Below, piece by piece: positions 12,891 through 23,089 of a stretch of DNA of 64,000 bases. Each line of letters opens with the position of its first letter. The first letter of the stretch is position 1. The notes beneath the pieces were generated by a model. The model was not told the DNA's origin. It saw only the letters and a program-made list of their open reading frames with translations, and made no database searches. Both the position numbers and the translations under genes were made by a program. The stretch covers positions 2,172,903 to 2,236,902 of the forward strand of contig NW_004624881.1 in the NCBI RefSeq assembly GCF_000247695.1, in the 5' to 3' direction. Origin of the DNA: Heterocephalus glaber (Eukaryota > Chordata > Mammalia > Rodentia > Bathyergidae).

Positions 12891-14160
12891 AGTCACCCTG
12901 AGCCCCATTGATGTGTTTGCACATTAGCACCTGGGCAAGTTGTGGTGAGTGATGAACTCCATAGGATTAGGTTTGGAATGCCATCAGTGTGGTGTTAGTT
13001 TTATAGCAAAAGAGAATGTGAGAGTTATGGGGTCATGTAAGCCTATACCCTAAGAGGGCAGCATGTGAAGTTATGAGAGACAAAGAGGAAAGTGAAGTGG
13101 AGAGACCAGAAAGTCAGAAGTGCCAAAAACATGAATCAGCAGTTGGGAAGAATACAAAAGAAGCAGACCAAAGCAAGAGACAAACACAGCAGGCCAAATA
13201 TTACAATGCAGAGGTCCCTTAAAACACTAACTATAGAGTCACCACATGATCCTCACCCTTGTATCTAAGGAATGGAAAACTGGTCAGAGAAGCTGTTTAT
13301 TGGCAGCACAATTTGAAAGGATGAATCTCCCTACCTGGCTACTCGTTTTTCTCTCTGGCTTCTTGCTGCCACAATGCTATCAACTTCTCTGCATGGCAGG
13401 CCTTTCCACCATGTGTAGTTTCTACCTTGGAGCAAGACAACCAGGGGCTATGTCCATGCATCAAATTCATCTTGTCCAATGTCTCATCTGAGAATGAAGA
13501 CAAAATCTTAGCTGCGAGCCCCTGTCAAAATTGAAATGAAAGTTAAAGACTGCTGGCATACCATGGCATAGGGTAAGCATTCTTGTTCCAAAAGGAAGAA
13601 ATAGAAGACCCAGTAACTGAGTGGAGCCAACAAGGGATTAGAGTGTGTATAATTTGCAGTTTCTAAAGTTACTTACAATAATAAAAATTATTATGAAATG
13701 TTATTTATATAAACAATTACAGCCACTTTGCTTATCATGAAAAACAATCTCTCTGTACTTTCGTGTTTTGAATGGATTTAGGACACTGAGGCAGCCAGGA
13801 CAGTGCAACTAAAGACACCAGGAAAGACTGCATAAAAAGACAGAAGCCTGTCTCTTTGGCATGGCTAATATTTAGGTAGTGTCTCATTGAACATTCCTTT
13901 CCAATAATTTTAACGAATGTAGAGAGTCACTTTTTCATCACTGGGATGAAATCCAAAACATCTGCAACCTAAATGCATTCTGGATAAAGAGATAGACATG
14001 AGTCCTTGAGGGCCAGGGTTGGAATGTTATGGCTCAGATAAAAAATGTCCCCCATGTGTTCAGAGTTTGGACTTTTGGAAGATGCTTGTTGACTCCAGAC
14101 CTGATGGTGCTGCTAGGAAGAGGAATCAATCTACTAAAGGAACAGCAGGTTTCTCTTCAT
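12891..14160. other. Mostly unassigned; possible LTR-like start near 14028
   Basis: No supported gene. Frames are short and unremarkable. The stretch at about 14028-14095 begins TGTTATGG and continues with a TCCCCCATGTGTT-type sequence, resembling the 5' end of LTR-like medium-reiteration repeats. It is too short and decayed to classify. Confidence 0.4.
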
Positions 14161-14162
14161 AG

Positions 14163-15316
14163 ATGCATTTAGTTTTTTGGGTCTTCTATGTAGAGTATCA
14201 CATCTTCAGTAAATAATGACAGTTTAACTTCTTCCATTCCTATCTTTATTCCTTTTATTTATTTATCATGTCTAATTGCTGTGGCTAATGTTTCCAAAAC
14301 TATATTGAACAGGAGTAGTGATAGTGAACATCCTTGTCTTTTTCCTGAGTTTAGCATGAAAGTTTTCAGTTTTTGACCATTTAGAATAATGTTGGCTTTA
14401 CATTTTTCATTGATAGCTTTTATCAATTTGAAATAAAGACCATCTATTCCAATTTTCTGCAGTGTTTTAATCATGAATTGGTGTTGGATTTTGTGGAATG
14501 CTTTTTCTGCATCTACTGAGATAATCATATGGTTTTGGTCCTTGACTCTGTTAATATAGCCTATTACATTTACTGATATACCTATGTTGAACCATCCTTC
14601 ATCACTGGGATAAATCTGACTTGGTCAAGGTGTGTGATCTTCTTCATGACCCTCTGTACTCTGTTTGCCAGTATCTTATTGAGGACTTTTGCATCAATTT
14701 TCATTGAGCAGATTGGTTTGTAGTTTTCTTTTTTTAGTTGATTCTTTTTCTGCTTTTGGAGTCAAAGTAACACTTGCTTCCAGGAATGAATTTGGAAATA
14801 TTCCTTTCCTTTCAATTTCATTGAAGTGTTTAAAAAGTAGTGGCAACAGTTCTTCTCTAAATGTCTTATAGAATTCAGCACTGAAGCCATCAAGATCTGG
14901 GTTTTTTCTTTGTTGGTAAATTTTTAATTACATATTCAATTTTACTGATTGTAATTGGGGTGTTTAGGTTTTTTTTCTTTTTTGAACTGGGGATCAAATT
15001 CAGGACCTTGCACTTGAGAGGCAGATGATGGAACCACTGAGCTAAATCCACAAGCTGGAATTATTTATCTTCTTTGTTCAACTTTGCTAATTCATATGTA
15101 TCTAGAAATCTCTCCATTTCTTCTGTGCCTTTCATTTTATTAGAGTACAGGCTATTTAAGTACATATTGATGATCCTCTGGATTTCTACTGGTGCAATTG
15201 TGACCAAATTTTTCATTCTTAATTTCATGGATCTGAGGCTTTTATTTCCTTTTTTTTGATAAGATTGACTATTGATTTTATATATTCTTTTGAAAAACCA
15301 ACTCAGTCACAATTTT
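14163..15316 (-). mobile_element. L1 ORF2 fragment, antisense
   Basis: Minus-strand ORF2 reverse-transcriptase region: [20 protein letters not shown] near 14460-14528, the [14 protein letters not shown] motif near 14330, and the PGPDGF-type region near 14880-14900. Both ends lack a UTR, so it is an internal fragment. It is split by an antisense ID SINE at about 14970-15060. Frames are broken. At about 15316 the similarity stops. Confidence 0.9.
14970..15062 (-). mobile_element. ID SINE, antisense, inside L1
   Basis: The reverse complement reads as an ID element, a SINE derived from tRNA-Ala/BC1 RNA: a GGATTTAGCTCAGTGG box A-like 5' part, then AAGGTCCTGAATTTGATCCC (box B region), then an A-rich tail. 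ID elements are transcribed by RNA polymerase III and copied by L1 machinery. L1 sequence resumes on both sides, so this insertion is younger than the L1 fragment. Confidence 0.85.
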
Positions 15317-15319
15317 GAT

Positions 15320-16082
15320 AAGCCCAAAAGCTAACCCTAGCTAAAATAATTAGGAAAGAATGTCACTGAAGAACTTCTTTGAAAACGCAGAGCAACTGAA
15401 TTATTTGAGAGCAGAAGTATGTAAGACTGCTGACAAAAGAAAAGCTGAATTTAAAAGAAAATATGAGTCCTCCTTAACCTCCAGATTCATTGCCAAAGGA
15501 GATTCATATTCTCCATGCCCACTTTGTGTAATTTGCCTTCATTAGCTATCACCCATTTGTGAATGAAGAGAATCCACTTTGTCTGTGCTAGAAGAGGGTC
15601 AACTAAACTGCTTGAGACTTCAAATGATAGTGGTGTTTAAAGTGCTGAAAATCACTTCCAATCTTTCTATGTTCTGAATTACAATTAAGACAGGATATAG
15701 TGAGTTTGCCATAAAAGCACTGAGCAGCCTGCTTCCATGTCCAGTGTTGTGTGTTTGTGGAGCAAGGTTTCTGCAGTGACAGAAATCACCCCCAAAATAT
15801 CTTGGAGTAGAAAGGACATCAGGAAAACTCTGCAGACATCCCTCTCTCCCATCACACCCATGGAAGAATCTATTGTCAGGAATCAAACTCTGAGCCCCAC
15901 TGATCCTGCATTATGGTGAGCTGTATAATTCATTATATAGTATAAGAAAATAATCATAAATATGAAGGGCACAATTAATTTGTGTGCTTGAATCATCCGA
16001 AAACTATCCCCACCCACTATCCATGGAAAAATCATCTTCCATGAAATTGGTCACTGAAACCCAAATGGTTGGGAACCACTGA
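15320..16082 (+). mobile_element. hAT (Charlie-type) DNA transposon remnant
   Basis: Two parts point to a Charlie-type hAT transposon. The right end at about 15955-16081 reads CTTGAATCATCCGAAAACTA ... CCATGGAAAAATCATCTTCC ... GGTTGGGAACCACTG, the familiar MER1/Charlie1-like 3' end with its terminal inverted repeat. The left part (15360-15545) encodes a BED-finger-like peptide. The middle, about 15545-15900, is not recognisable and may be deleted or replaced transposase. The matching left terminal repeat was not found. Non-autonomous and dead. Confidence 0.6.
15360..15545 (+). pseudogene. BED-type zinc-finger-like transposase fragment
   Basis: A 61-codon open frame whose second half, EFKRKYESSLTSRFIAKGDS followed by a CVIC pair, looks like the N-terminal region of hAT transposases and their domesticated relatives (ZBED/FAM200 proteins). 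That region has a KRKYDE..Y..FGF...GD...P.C..C pattern. The CxxC half of the zinc site is present; the downstream HxxxH part is not in frame. The start ATG is simply the first in frame and not evidence of expression. The Charlie-like 3' end 400 bases on supports the reading. Confidence 0.5.
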
Positions 16083-16084
16083 AA

Positions 16085-16370
16085 TAATTGGACTAAGCCA
16101 ATCACAGTATTGAAAGCAACATAGTATTATATTGCTCTGAAATAGTCAAAGAATCCAAAAGTGCAGAGAGAGGTAGTAGAATGGTAACTGCCAGAGTCAG
16201 GGAGGGAGAAAGAAGTTTGATTTGCAGCTCTGATCTGAGTCTTGTCAGATGGAATGTGATGGTGGGAGCACAAAAACATGAATGTACAGAAGACCACTCC
16301 ACCATGAGCTTGAAAGTGGTTAAAATAGAAAAGGATGTCATGTGCATTTTACTGTTACAAAAATAGGGGC
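16085..16370 (+). mobile_element. Old L1 3' UTR fragment
   Basis: Sequence such as GGTAGTAGAATGGTAACTGC ... AGTGGTTAAAATAGAAAAGG ... CATTTTACTGTTACAAAAAT has the order and wording of ancient L1 3' UTRs. Diverged; no coding part seen. Confidence 0.55.
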
Positions 16371-16449
16371 ATAGATGAGTTTTGAGAATAATATTTATAT
16401 TATTTAATAATTATTTACTTAATATTTTACTTTACTTAATATTTAATTA
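16371..16449. other. A/T-rich spacer before the chimeric L1
   Basis: A stretch made almost entirely of A and T (TTTATATTATTTAATAATTA and similar) upstream of the L1 5' UTR. The right flank of the element after 19735 is also A/T-rich (TATTTATTTATATTATTTTA), so a target-site duplication is possible, but its low complexity prevents a firm call. Confidence 0.4.
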
Positions 16450-16454
16450 TATTG

Positions 16455-16590
16455 ATCCCAAGCTCTTAGGGCAGAGAGGTGAGCTGGTCCCAGCACCCGG
16501 AAGGAAGCCCCCTGCCACCATCCCAAGCTCCTAGGGCAGAGAAGGTGAGCCACTTGGGTGCCAGAAGGATGCCTCCCACGTGGAAATGAG
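16455..16590 (+). promoter_or_regulatory. L1 5' UTR with two tandem 65-bp monomers
   Basis: ATCCCAAGCTCYTAGGGCAG followed by AGA(A)GGTGAGC occurs at 16455 and again at 16520, a 65-base period; each copy continues with a C-rich part ending in an AGAAGGA/GGAAGGA and GCCxCC segment. Tandem monomers of this kind form the promoters of several rodent L1 lineages. The region is more GC-rich than its flanks. The second copy runs into about 70 bases of unique sequence before ORF1. Promoter activity is inferred from the family, not shown. Confidence 0.65.
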
Positions 16591-16656
16591 AAGACATGTA
16601 AACAAGCCTCAAAAACAGACTTTTGGATCACCTACAGCAACAACAAAGGGAAACAA

Positions 16657-17637
16657 GATGGAACAATAGGATACTCAACCACCTGGACTCTCTGAACTGG
16701 CAACAAAAGAGGATCTGGGAAAAATGAAATCAGAAATAATTACTCAGATAACAGCAAAGGTTTTTCTCATGGTGCAAGACATGATTAATAAATCTAGAGA
16801 GGACACAGATAAAAATATAGAGGATCTGAGGAACATGATGGAATCCAAACATAGGAAACAAAAGGAATCCATAAAACAGATGCAAACAGGTTTCCAGGAG
16901 ATGAAAAACTCCATCGAAAGTCTGAGCAGCACAATGAACCAATGTGAGGATAGAATTTCAGATATAGAAGATAACTTTGCAATTAGTGATTGGGAAAAGA
17001 AAAATTGCTTTAAAATTGTAAAGGAACATGAGAAATCAACCCAGCAGCTGCTAGACGATGCAAAGAAGAATAACAGAAGATTGATGTGAGTCAATGAAGA
17101 AAGAGGAGAGAGTGCAGATGACATAAAAAAAAAAAAACTGTTCACAGAAGTGATGGCAGAAAACTTCCCAAGAAGGGGAAAAGAACTTGACATACAGATA
17201 AGTGAGGCATATAGGACTCCAGCTATCCTTGATCAAAAAATAATCTACACATAGGCATATAATAGGATTACAGAAATCCAACAGAAGAACAAAATTCTAC
17301 AAGCAATGAGAGAAAAGAAACAAATCACATACAAAGGAAATCCCATCAGAATCACAGCAGGCTTCTCAATGCAAACTCTTAAGGCAAGAAGAGCTTGGAG
17401 TGATGTATTTCAAGCCCTAAAGGAAAATAGCCTCCAACCGAGATTGATGTACCCTGCAAAACTATCTTTCAAAATTGATGGAGAAATAAGATTCTTTCAT
17501 GAAAAATAGCACCTCAGGAACTTCATGCATATCAAACTGGCACTCCAAAAATTTTTTGACAATACCCTAGGAAAAGACAATGAGGATCACAACCCCAGAA
17601 AAACCAGCAGAATGAATCCACTGGGCATGACAAATTA
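16657..17637 (+). pseudogene. L1 ORF1 (coiled coil and RNA-binding domains), broken
   Basis: The near-complete extent of L1 ORF1, the RNA-binding chaperone of L1 particles. The start ATG (16661) is followed by a TAG at the fourth codon, then LSELATKEDLGKMKSEIITQ. A long heptad-rich coiled coil follows (16790-17050, for example MESKHRKQKESIKQMQTGFQ). Then comes the RNA-binding part: DAKKNNRRLM, and in another frame EKKQITYKGNPIRITAGFSM near 17310-17370 and ALKENSLQPRLMYPAKLSFK near 17420-17480. Stops near 17088 and at least two frame changes show it is dead. Best-preserved ORF1 in the window. Confidence 0.85.
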
Positions 17638-17683
17638 AACGCAAAGGGGGAGAATCCAATAAAAAGAAAAAGTCATGACAAGG

Positions 17684-19450
17684 CTTTTAAAACTTTGAAC
17701 TTCATCTCCCTAATGAGTGTATAATTCAATCTTGCTATTGCACTGATTAGTATTTTTATGATTCTAGAGTTGCACACCTTTCTTGTGCTATACTATTTAT
17801 CATCTTCTTATATCTACTTGTTAATTGCATTGTCTATTAATGAGGTGTAAGAGTTCTTTATATATTCTACTCATAGGTTATACGCATTGTAAATATGGTC
17901 TGTTTAAGGACTACTTTTCATTTTAATGATGTCATTTAAAGTTCTAAGTTTTGATGGAATCTCATTTATCATTTCTTTTATACATCATGTCTTTTGTATC
18001 CTAGGTAGTTCTTGCCTACCCTAACTTCATAAACATTTTCCCTTATAATTTCTTCTTAAAATTTTATACTTTTAGGCTTTCATATTTAGGTTCATAAATT
18101 CCTTCAAGTTATTTTCATGTATGGAAATAAAGGGTTGAGGTTAATTTTTTATATACAGATACCAGGTGTTCTAGTGCCATTTGCTAAAAACAGTATCTCT
18201 TCCTTGGCTCTTGAATTAAGTTTATATTCTGTAAAATTCTAATGTCAAATAATCTTTCAAAACTCAGTGGACCATATATGTGTGGTTCTATTTCTAGATT
18301 CTCTGTTTTATTTCAATGATCTATATGTCTTTCCTTACACCAACACTGCCTTGATTACTGTAGCTTTAGAAGAAGTCTTAAAATTAGGTANNNNNNNNNN
18401 NNNNNNNNNNNNNNNNNNNNNNNNNNNNNNNNNNNNNNNNNNNNNNNNNNNNNNNNNNNNNNNNNNNNNNNNNNNNNNNNNNNNNNNNNNNNNNNNNNNN
18501 NNNNNNNNNNNNNNNNNNNNNNNNNNNNNNNNNNNNNNNNNNNNNNNNNNNNNNNNNNNNNNNNNNNNNNNNNNNNNNNNNNNNNNNNNNNNNNNNNNNN
18601 NNNNNNNNNNNNNNNNNNNNNNNNNNNNNNNNNNNNNNNNNNNNNNNNNNNNNNNNNNNNNNNNNNNNNNNNNNNNNNNNNNNNNNNNNNNNNNNNNNNN
18701 NNNNNNNNNNNNNNNNNNNNNNNNNNNNNNNNNNNNNNNNNNNNNNNNNNNNNNNNNNNNNNNNNNNNNNNNNNNNNNNNNNNNNNNNNNNNNNNNNNNN
18801 NNNNNNNNNNNNNNNNNNNNNNNNNNNNNNNNNNNNNNNNNNNNNNNNNNNNNNNNNNNNNNNNNNNNNNNNNNNNNNNNNNNNNNNNNNNNNNNNNNNN
18901 NNNNNNNNNNNNNNNNNNNNNNNNNNNNNNNNNNNNNNNNNNNNNNNNNNNNNNNNNNNNNNNNNNNNNNNNNNNNNNNNNNNNNNNNNNNNNNNNNNNN
19001 NNNNNNNNNNNNNNNNNNNNNNNNNNNNNNNNNNNNNNNNNNNNNNNNNNNNNNNNNNNNNNNNNNNNNNNNNNNNNNNNNNNNNNNNNNNNNNNNNNNN
19101 NNNNNNNNNNNNNNNNNNNNNNNNNNNNNNNNNNNNNNNNNNNNNNNNNNNNNNNNNNNNNNNNNNNNNNNNNNNNNNNNNNNNNNNNNNNNNNNNNNNN
19201 NNNNNNNNNNNNNNNNNNNNNNNNNNNNNNNNNNNNNNNNNNNNNNNNNNNNNNNNNNNNNNNNNNNNNNNNNNNNNNNNNNNNNNNNNNNNNNNNNNNN
19301 GAGTTAGTCTCATTAATTTGTCTTCCATGGTACTTCTTAGAAGTTGTCAAATTTATTTCAAAAAAGATTTTTGAAATATGCTTTCTATATCCTTTTAAAT
19401 TCTGTAAAATCTGTGGTAATGTCTCCTAGATGCTATTGTTGTAATTCAAG
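17684..19450 (-). mobile_element. Reversed older L1 ORF2 segment inside chimeric L1 (with gap)
   Basis: From 17684 the minus strand resembles the ORF2 C-terminal half of an old L1 (for example the AGTTCTTTATATATTCTACT and GCCTTGATTACTGTAGCTTT landmarks at 17850 and 18347). After the N run, the minus strand at 19301-19437 encodes GDITTDFTEFKRI, the ORF2 spacer between endonuclease and reverse transcriptase. The two sides are therefore collinear parts of one antisense ORF2. It starts exactly after the sense ORF2 initiator and ends exactly at the sense 3' UTR. Confidence 0.7.
18391..19300. other. Assembly gap, 910 N
   Basis: A run of 910 unresolved bases. It lies inside the antisense L1 segment of the chimeric element, so its true content is probably the middle of that ORF2 segment. 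Long reading frames through it are artefacts of N. Confidence 1.
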
Positions 19451-19735
19451 AAATGTATAATTGATATTGTGTAACAGGAAGTAAAGTTCTAAAGGAGCAG
19501 GGGAAGTGGGAGGTGTAGTGGAAAGGAAAAAAGGGAAAAGGAAAAATATGATAAAAGGAAAAAAAAGAAACAATATCTTTGCGAAAATGGAAGGCTGGAG
19601 GGGGTGAAGGGAGGGCAAGGGAAGGAGAATAAAAATAAGAACCAAGAGACACATGTAATGGTACAAGATCCCAATAATGAATGTAACTGTATTTTACACC
19701 TAAAATTTACCAATAAACTTAATGGGAAAAATATT

Positions 19736-20077
19736 TATTTATATTATTTTATACTATTTAATACATTTTTACTCCTGAGAATTCCACAGAAGTATGTAGC
19801 CACTTAAGCTGTCTCAAGCTCTACCCTCTCCAGCTGAGACCCAAATCCCTCCCCTATGTGTACTCAGGGGAAAGAGCAGCCAGTGCCCTAAATGCAAAGG
19901 GCCACATAGGGTATTTCCCACCACTACAGAACATAACAGTCAGTGAATTATGGAAAGCTAGAAAGGAAAAAAGGGGAAGATGAAAAATGGAAGAATTGGG
20001 AAGAAAGAAAAAAAGTGACTGACTGATATTTTCAAATTAAGAGATAACAAGTTTAGTGGATTAATCTCTATTTAAAA
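19736..20077. other. Unassigned spacer
   Basis: A/T-rich then mixed sequence between the chimeric L1 and the ID SINE upstream of OR pseudogene 1. No gene or clear repeat seen. Confidence 0.5.
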
Positions 20078-20165
20078 AATTGGGGGGGATACTGGGAATT
20101 GAACTCAGGGCCTCAAGCTTGCCAGGCAGTTCCTGTGACCTGGCATGTATGTATGCATCCTAGCC
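20078..20165 (-). mobile_element. ID SINE, antisense, decayed
   Basis: GATACTGGGAATTGAACTCA followed by GGGCCTCAAGCTTGCCAGGC is the antisense of the ID box B region and loop. The tRNA-like 5' half (ending GCATCCTAGCCC) is diverged. The poly(A) is seen as the TTTAAAAAATT stretch at its left. Confidence 0.65.
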
Positions 20166-20391
20166 CTATGTAAAAACTTTTGACATGTCTTTATGTACCT
20201 TTATACTGACTATAAAGGGAAGGGATAGGAAACTGTTATGGAGATACACAAAATTTTTCCTAACAGTTATGAACTGTATTTCAACACAGGGAAAAGTTTG
20301 AGGATGCTGCTGTAAAGTTAATGAAAGTGAAAAGTCATGCATATCATCAAAATCTGTACCATTCCTTCTAGGTACATATAGAGCAGGTCCC

Positions 20392-21278
20392 ATGAGAAGG
20401 GAAAATATGAATTTCCCCAACATTTTTTTCTTTCTGGGCTTCTCAGAGTTTCCATGCCTAGAGAGGCCCCTTTTTGCAGTAGTTCTGGTCTCCTATCTCC
20501 TTGCCTTGATGGGGAACAGCTCAATCATCCTCTTCTCCCTCATAGACTCCAAACATCCATGTACTTCTTCCTGGACAACCTCTCTCTGCTGAACCTCTGT
20601 ATCTCCTACACCATCAACCCACAACTGGTGGCCCACCTCTGCAGATAAGATAAGACCATTGCTGCCTGGGTCTGCATCACAAAATCCTACCAGTTTCACT
20701 GGATAGGCTGTACCAAATGTGACCTGCTGGCCATGATGGCCATTGATCTCTATGTGGCTGTCTGCTGGCCCCTCCACTACACTCTCAGCATGCATCCCTG
20801 GGTGTGTATGAAGATCACAGAAGCCTGTTGATCAAGTGGCTTGGTCAATTCTCTGCTCCAAGCCACACTCACCTTCCAGCTCCCCCTCTGTGGACACCAC
20901 ACCCTGAACCAATTCTGTGAGGTGCCTGTGCTCATCAAGCTGGCCTATGGGGATATCTCTACTAATTAACTGGCCCTGATTCTAGAAGAAATTCCTTTTG
21001 CCATGCTGGTTCCTCTGATGGTGGTCATCTGCTACACCTTCATTGCTATGGATGTACTGAAGTTACCTTCAGCTGAAGGAAGGCATAAAACACTCAGCAC
21101 CTGCAGTTCCCACTTGCTGGTCATGACCATGTTCTTTGGACCAGGCATCTACCTGTACCTCCAGCCTCCAGACAAGAGATCCCAGGCCAACTTCATGTTT
21201 GTTTTTTACTGTGTTATCACCTCAGTACTCAATTCACTCATCTACACCCTAAGAAACAAGGATGTGAAGACAGCATGA
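20392..21278 (+). pseudogene. Olfactory receptor pseudogene 1 (class II, family-2-like)
   Basis: An odorant receptor gene of the G-protein-coupled type, coded in one exon, now dead. ATG at 20392, then MNFPNIFFFLGFSEF (N-terminus), VSYLLALMGNSSIILFSLID (TM1). A 7-base deletion at about 20545 shifts the frame before the PMYFF motif. In the second frame: TAA at 20646, AMMAIDLYVAVC (TM3 end; DRY replaced by DLY), TGA at 20829, [16 protein letters not shown] at 20967, LSTCSSHLLVMTMFFGPGIY (TM6) and SLIYTLRNKDVKTA (TM7), ending early at 21276. One frameshift plus three internal stops. Sister copies are at 29762 and 54672. Confidence 0.93.
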
Positions 21279-21599
21279 ATTCAGATCCTATGATTTCAGG
21301 TTTTGGCAAATTCATTAGAAGCCAGATGATCTCTGCCTGTCTCTTGGATTAAGCACATGCACAAATCAATTTCTGCTGGCATGTCTGCATTTCCAAATGT
21401 GTGTCCATGTTTTCAAAGAAAAAGTTGCCTTATTTAAATATCAGTTATTCTGATTATTGATGAAATTTTATTAGATGGAAAAATTTGTCTTCTGATATCT
21501 GACACAGAACCATTATTCTCTTATCTTGATCCTTCCTAAATGTCTTGTCCTCTATAGACATCATGGGCAGCATGGTCTATTCATCTATAGGAAGAGATA

Positions 21600-21845
21600 A
21601 CTGCATCCATGGCCATTACCATACCACTCACAATTGCCAAGGTGTGGAATAAATATTAGCAACCATCCATGGATAAATGGAAAAAATGTACACTCTGTGC
21701 ACAAAACAATACTATGTAATCTAAAAAACCCCATTCATTCATTTGTGTAACATAGTTAAATTTGGAGATCTTTATAGCAAGTGAAATGAACTAAACACAG
21801 CAACACGAACTCTACATTTTCTCACATTTACTGGACTATAAACGA
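21600..21845 (+). mobile_element. Old L1 3' end downstream of OR pseudogene 1
   Basis: ACTCACAATTGCCAAGGTGT ... CCATCCATGGATAAATGG ... AAGTGAAATGAACTAAACAC follows the wording of an old L1 C-terminal/3' UTR tail. The same sequence follows OR pseudogene 3 (about 55840-56100), and a matching tail piece at 44270-44345 follows OR pseudogene 2, so it was present before the OR block was duplicated. It is interrupted by an ID SINE at 21856. Confidence 0.6.
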
Positions 21846-21952
21846 TTAATTCTTTTTTTTTTTTTTTGGTACTGGGGATCGAACTCGGGTCCTTGTGCTT
21901 GCACAACAGGCACTGAAACCATTGAGCTAAATCCCCAGCACATTAACTCTTT
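21845..21952 (-). mobile_element. ID SINE, antisense, with target-site duplication
   Basis: The reverse complement reads GGGGATTTAGCTCAATGG, then AAGGACCCGAGTTCGATCCC, then AGTACC and an A-tail; it is among the best-preserved ID copies here. Flanks ATTAATTCTTT (21845) and ATTAACTCTTT (21942) form an 11-base duplication with one mismatch. Inserted into the old L1 tail. Confidence 0.88.
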
Positions 21953-22394
21953 AAAATAAGAGTTGTCACCACAACTCTTGCTGTTTGCTAAAGAAGAAGA
22001 TTACTGAAGAGTAACATCTATGGCACACCATGTTTTTGCACCATGTTTATATATTTCATAAAAATACAGACCTCTAATTAGGTAAATTGAATTTCACACA
22101 ATCCCCCCATATAATTGCATGAGCAACTCTCATCTTCATTTTCAAGGGAATCAAGAAAATGAAACACACTTTTAATCTGAAAAGGACATTGTACATTTTA
22201 AATCAGGTATGTGCTTAACAATATCATATCATACAATTCAAATTATCTAGAGAAAATTCAGAAGTCCTTATCAAAAGCCAAGGATAAATGTTCACATTGA
22301 CCAACAACCTAACCAATTGAGTTGACTAACACACAAGGTACAAATATGTTAAAATATAAAATAGAGTGCCTTGTGTCTAGATGTCCCCCCATAA

Positions 22395-22800
22395 CATCAT
22401 TCCCTCATAAGCAGGGCTTTTCAGAGGTAGCTGAATCTAAGATGTGTGAGTATGGATTAAGGGTATGTGATAACTAAATTGCTGCATTGATTATCTTAAT
22501 TCTGGGTGTGGATAATAGGAAGCCCTACCCTGGCTGTGGACGACACCAAATTATAGGCTTTTATGCTGGGTAGGATTAAAGGGAAAAGAAAAAATGCTGC
22601 TGCTATGGCTGCTGCTGCTCCTGCTGCTGCTTCCTTTTTTCTGCCTACCCTGCCATGGACTGTTTCTCCTCTGTCATGCTACCATGCTGCTCTGTCTTGG
22701 AGCCAGCTGATAGTGGACTGAAACTTCGATAAACTGTGAGCTAAAATAAACCACTCCTTTTTCCTTGTTGGTATCAAATAAAGAAGTACCATTATTACTT
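22395..22800 (+). mobile_element. LTR-like medium-reiteration repeat, class not settled
   Basis: GATTATCTTAATTCTGGGTG ... GGACTGAAACTTCGATAAAC ... TGTGAGCTAAAATAAACCAC is the pattern of a widespread mammalian repeat whose 3' end reads TGTGAGCCAAAATAAACC. It contains a short imperfect GCT/CTG triplet run at 22590-22633. Fragments of similar repeats appear at 36090-36240 and, reversed, at 61540-61860. Confidence 0.45.
22590..22633. repeat. Imperfect (GCT)n triplet run
   Basis: About a dozen GCT/CTG triplets with single-base interruptions (TATG, CTC). Small, inside the LTR-like repeat. Confidence 0.85.
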
Positions 22801-23089
22801 GTCAATAAAAACTTTTAATATAAATAAATAACAAGTTTGTCCTATATTATGTTTAAAATATAGTGCTGAGAATTTTGTACCCTGATGATATTAAAGTTTA
22901 AATGAAATAATGTTTGAGTAACATATGTAATCCACATTAGGATGAAAACATAATTGTATTTTAACACATTCCTTTCTTAAACACAATAATATTATTTTCA
23001 AAGGACTACAATATTTAAGTATACAGTGGAATTTGGATACTATAAAAAGTTGAGATACACTAAATTGAAATACGTCCACAGAGACAATT

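Larger units (their letters stand above)
16450..19735 (+). mobile_element. Chimeric L1: 5' UTR, ORF1, reversed old L1 segment, 3' UTR (ORF2 absent)
   Basis: Sense parts are an L1 5' UTR with tandem monomers (16455-16590), ORF1 (16657-17637), the intergenic linker with the ORF2 start ATG ACA AGG at 17675-17683, and a normal L1 3' UTR (about 19451-19735) with the G/A-rich tract and terminal AAATTTACCAATAAACTTAA. Between them (about 17684-19450, with a gap) lies L1 ORF2 sequence of an older type in reverse orientation. ORF2 in sense orientation is missing from its fourth codon on. It resembles the known half-L1 (HAL1) idea, an L1 derivative keeping ORF1 only, but with an antisense filler. A second copy with the same antisense/3' UTR junction lies at 45434-46074. 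Confidence 0.7.

Noticed and set aside
18267..19350. Very long reading frames of more than 300 codons
   Set aside because: They consist almost entirely of N bases from the assembly gap.
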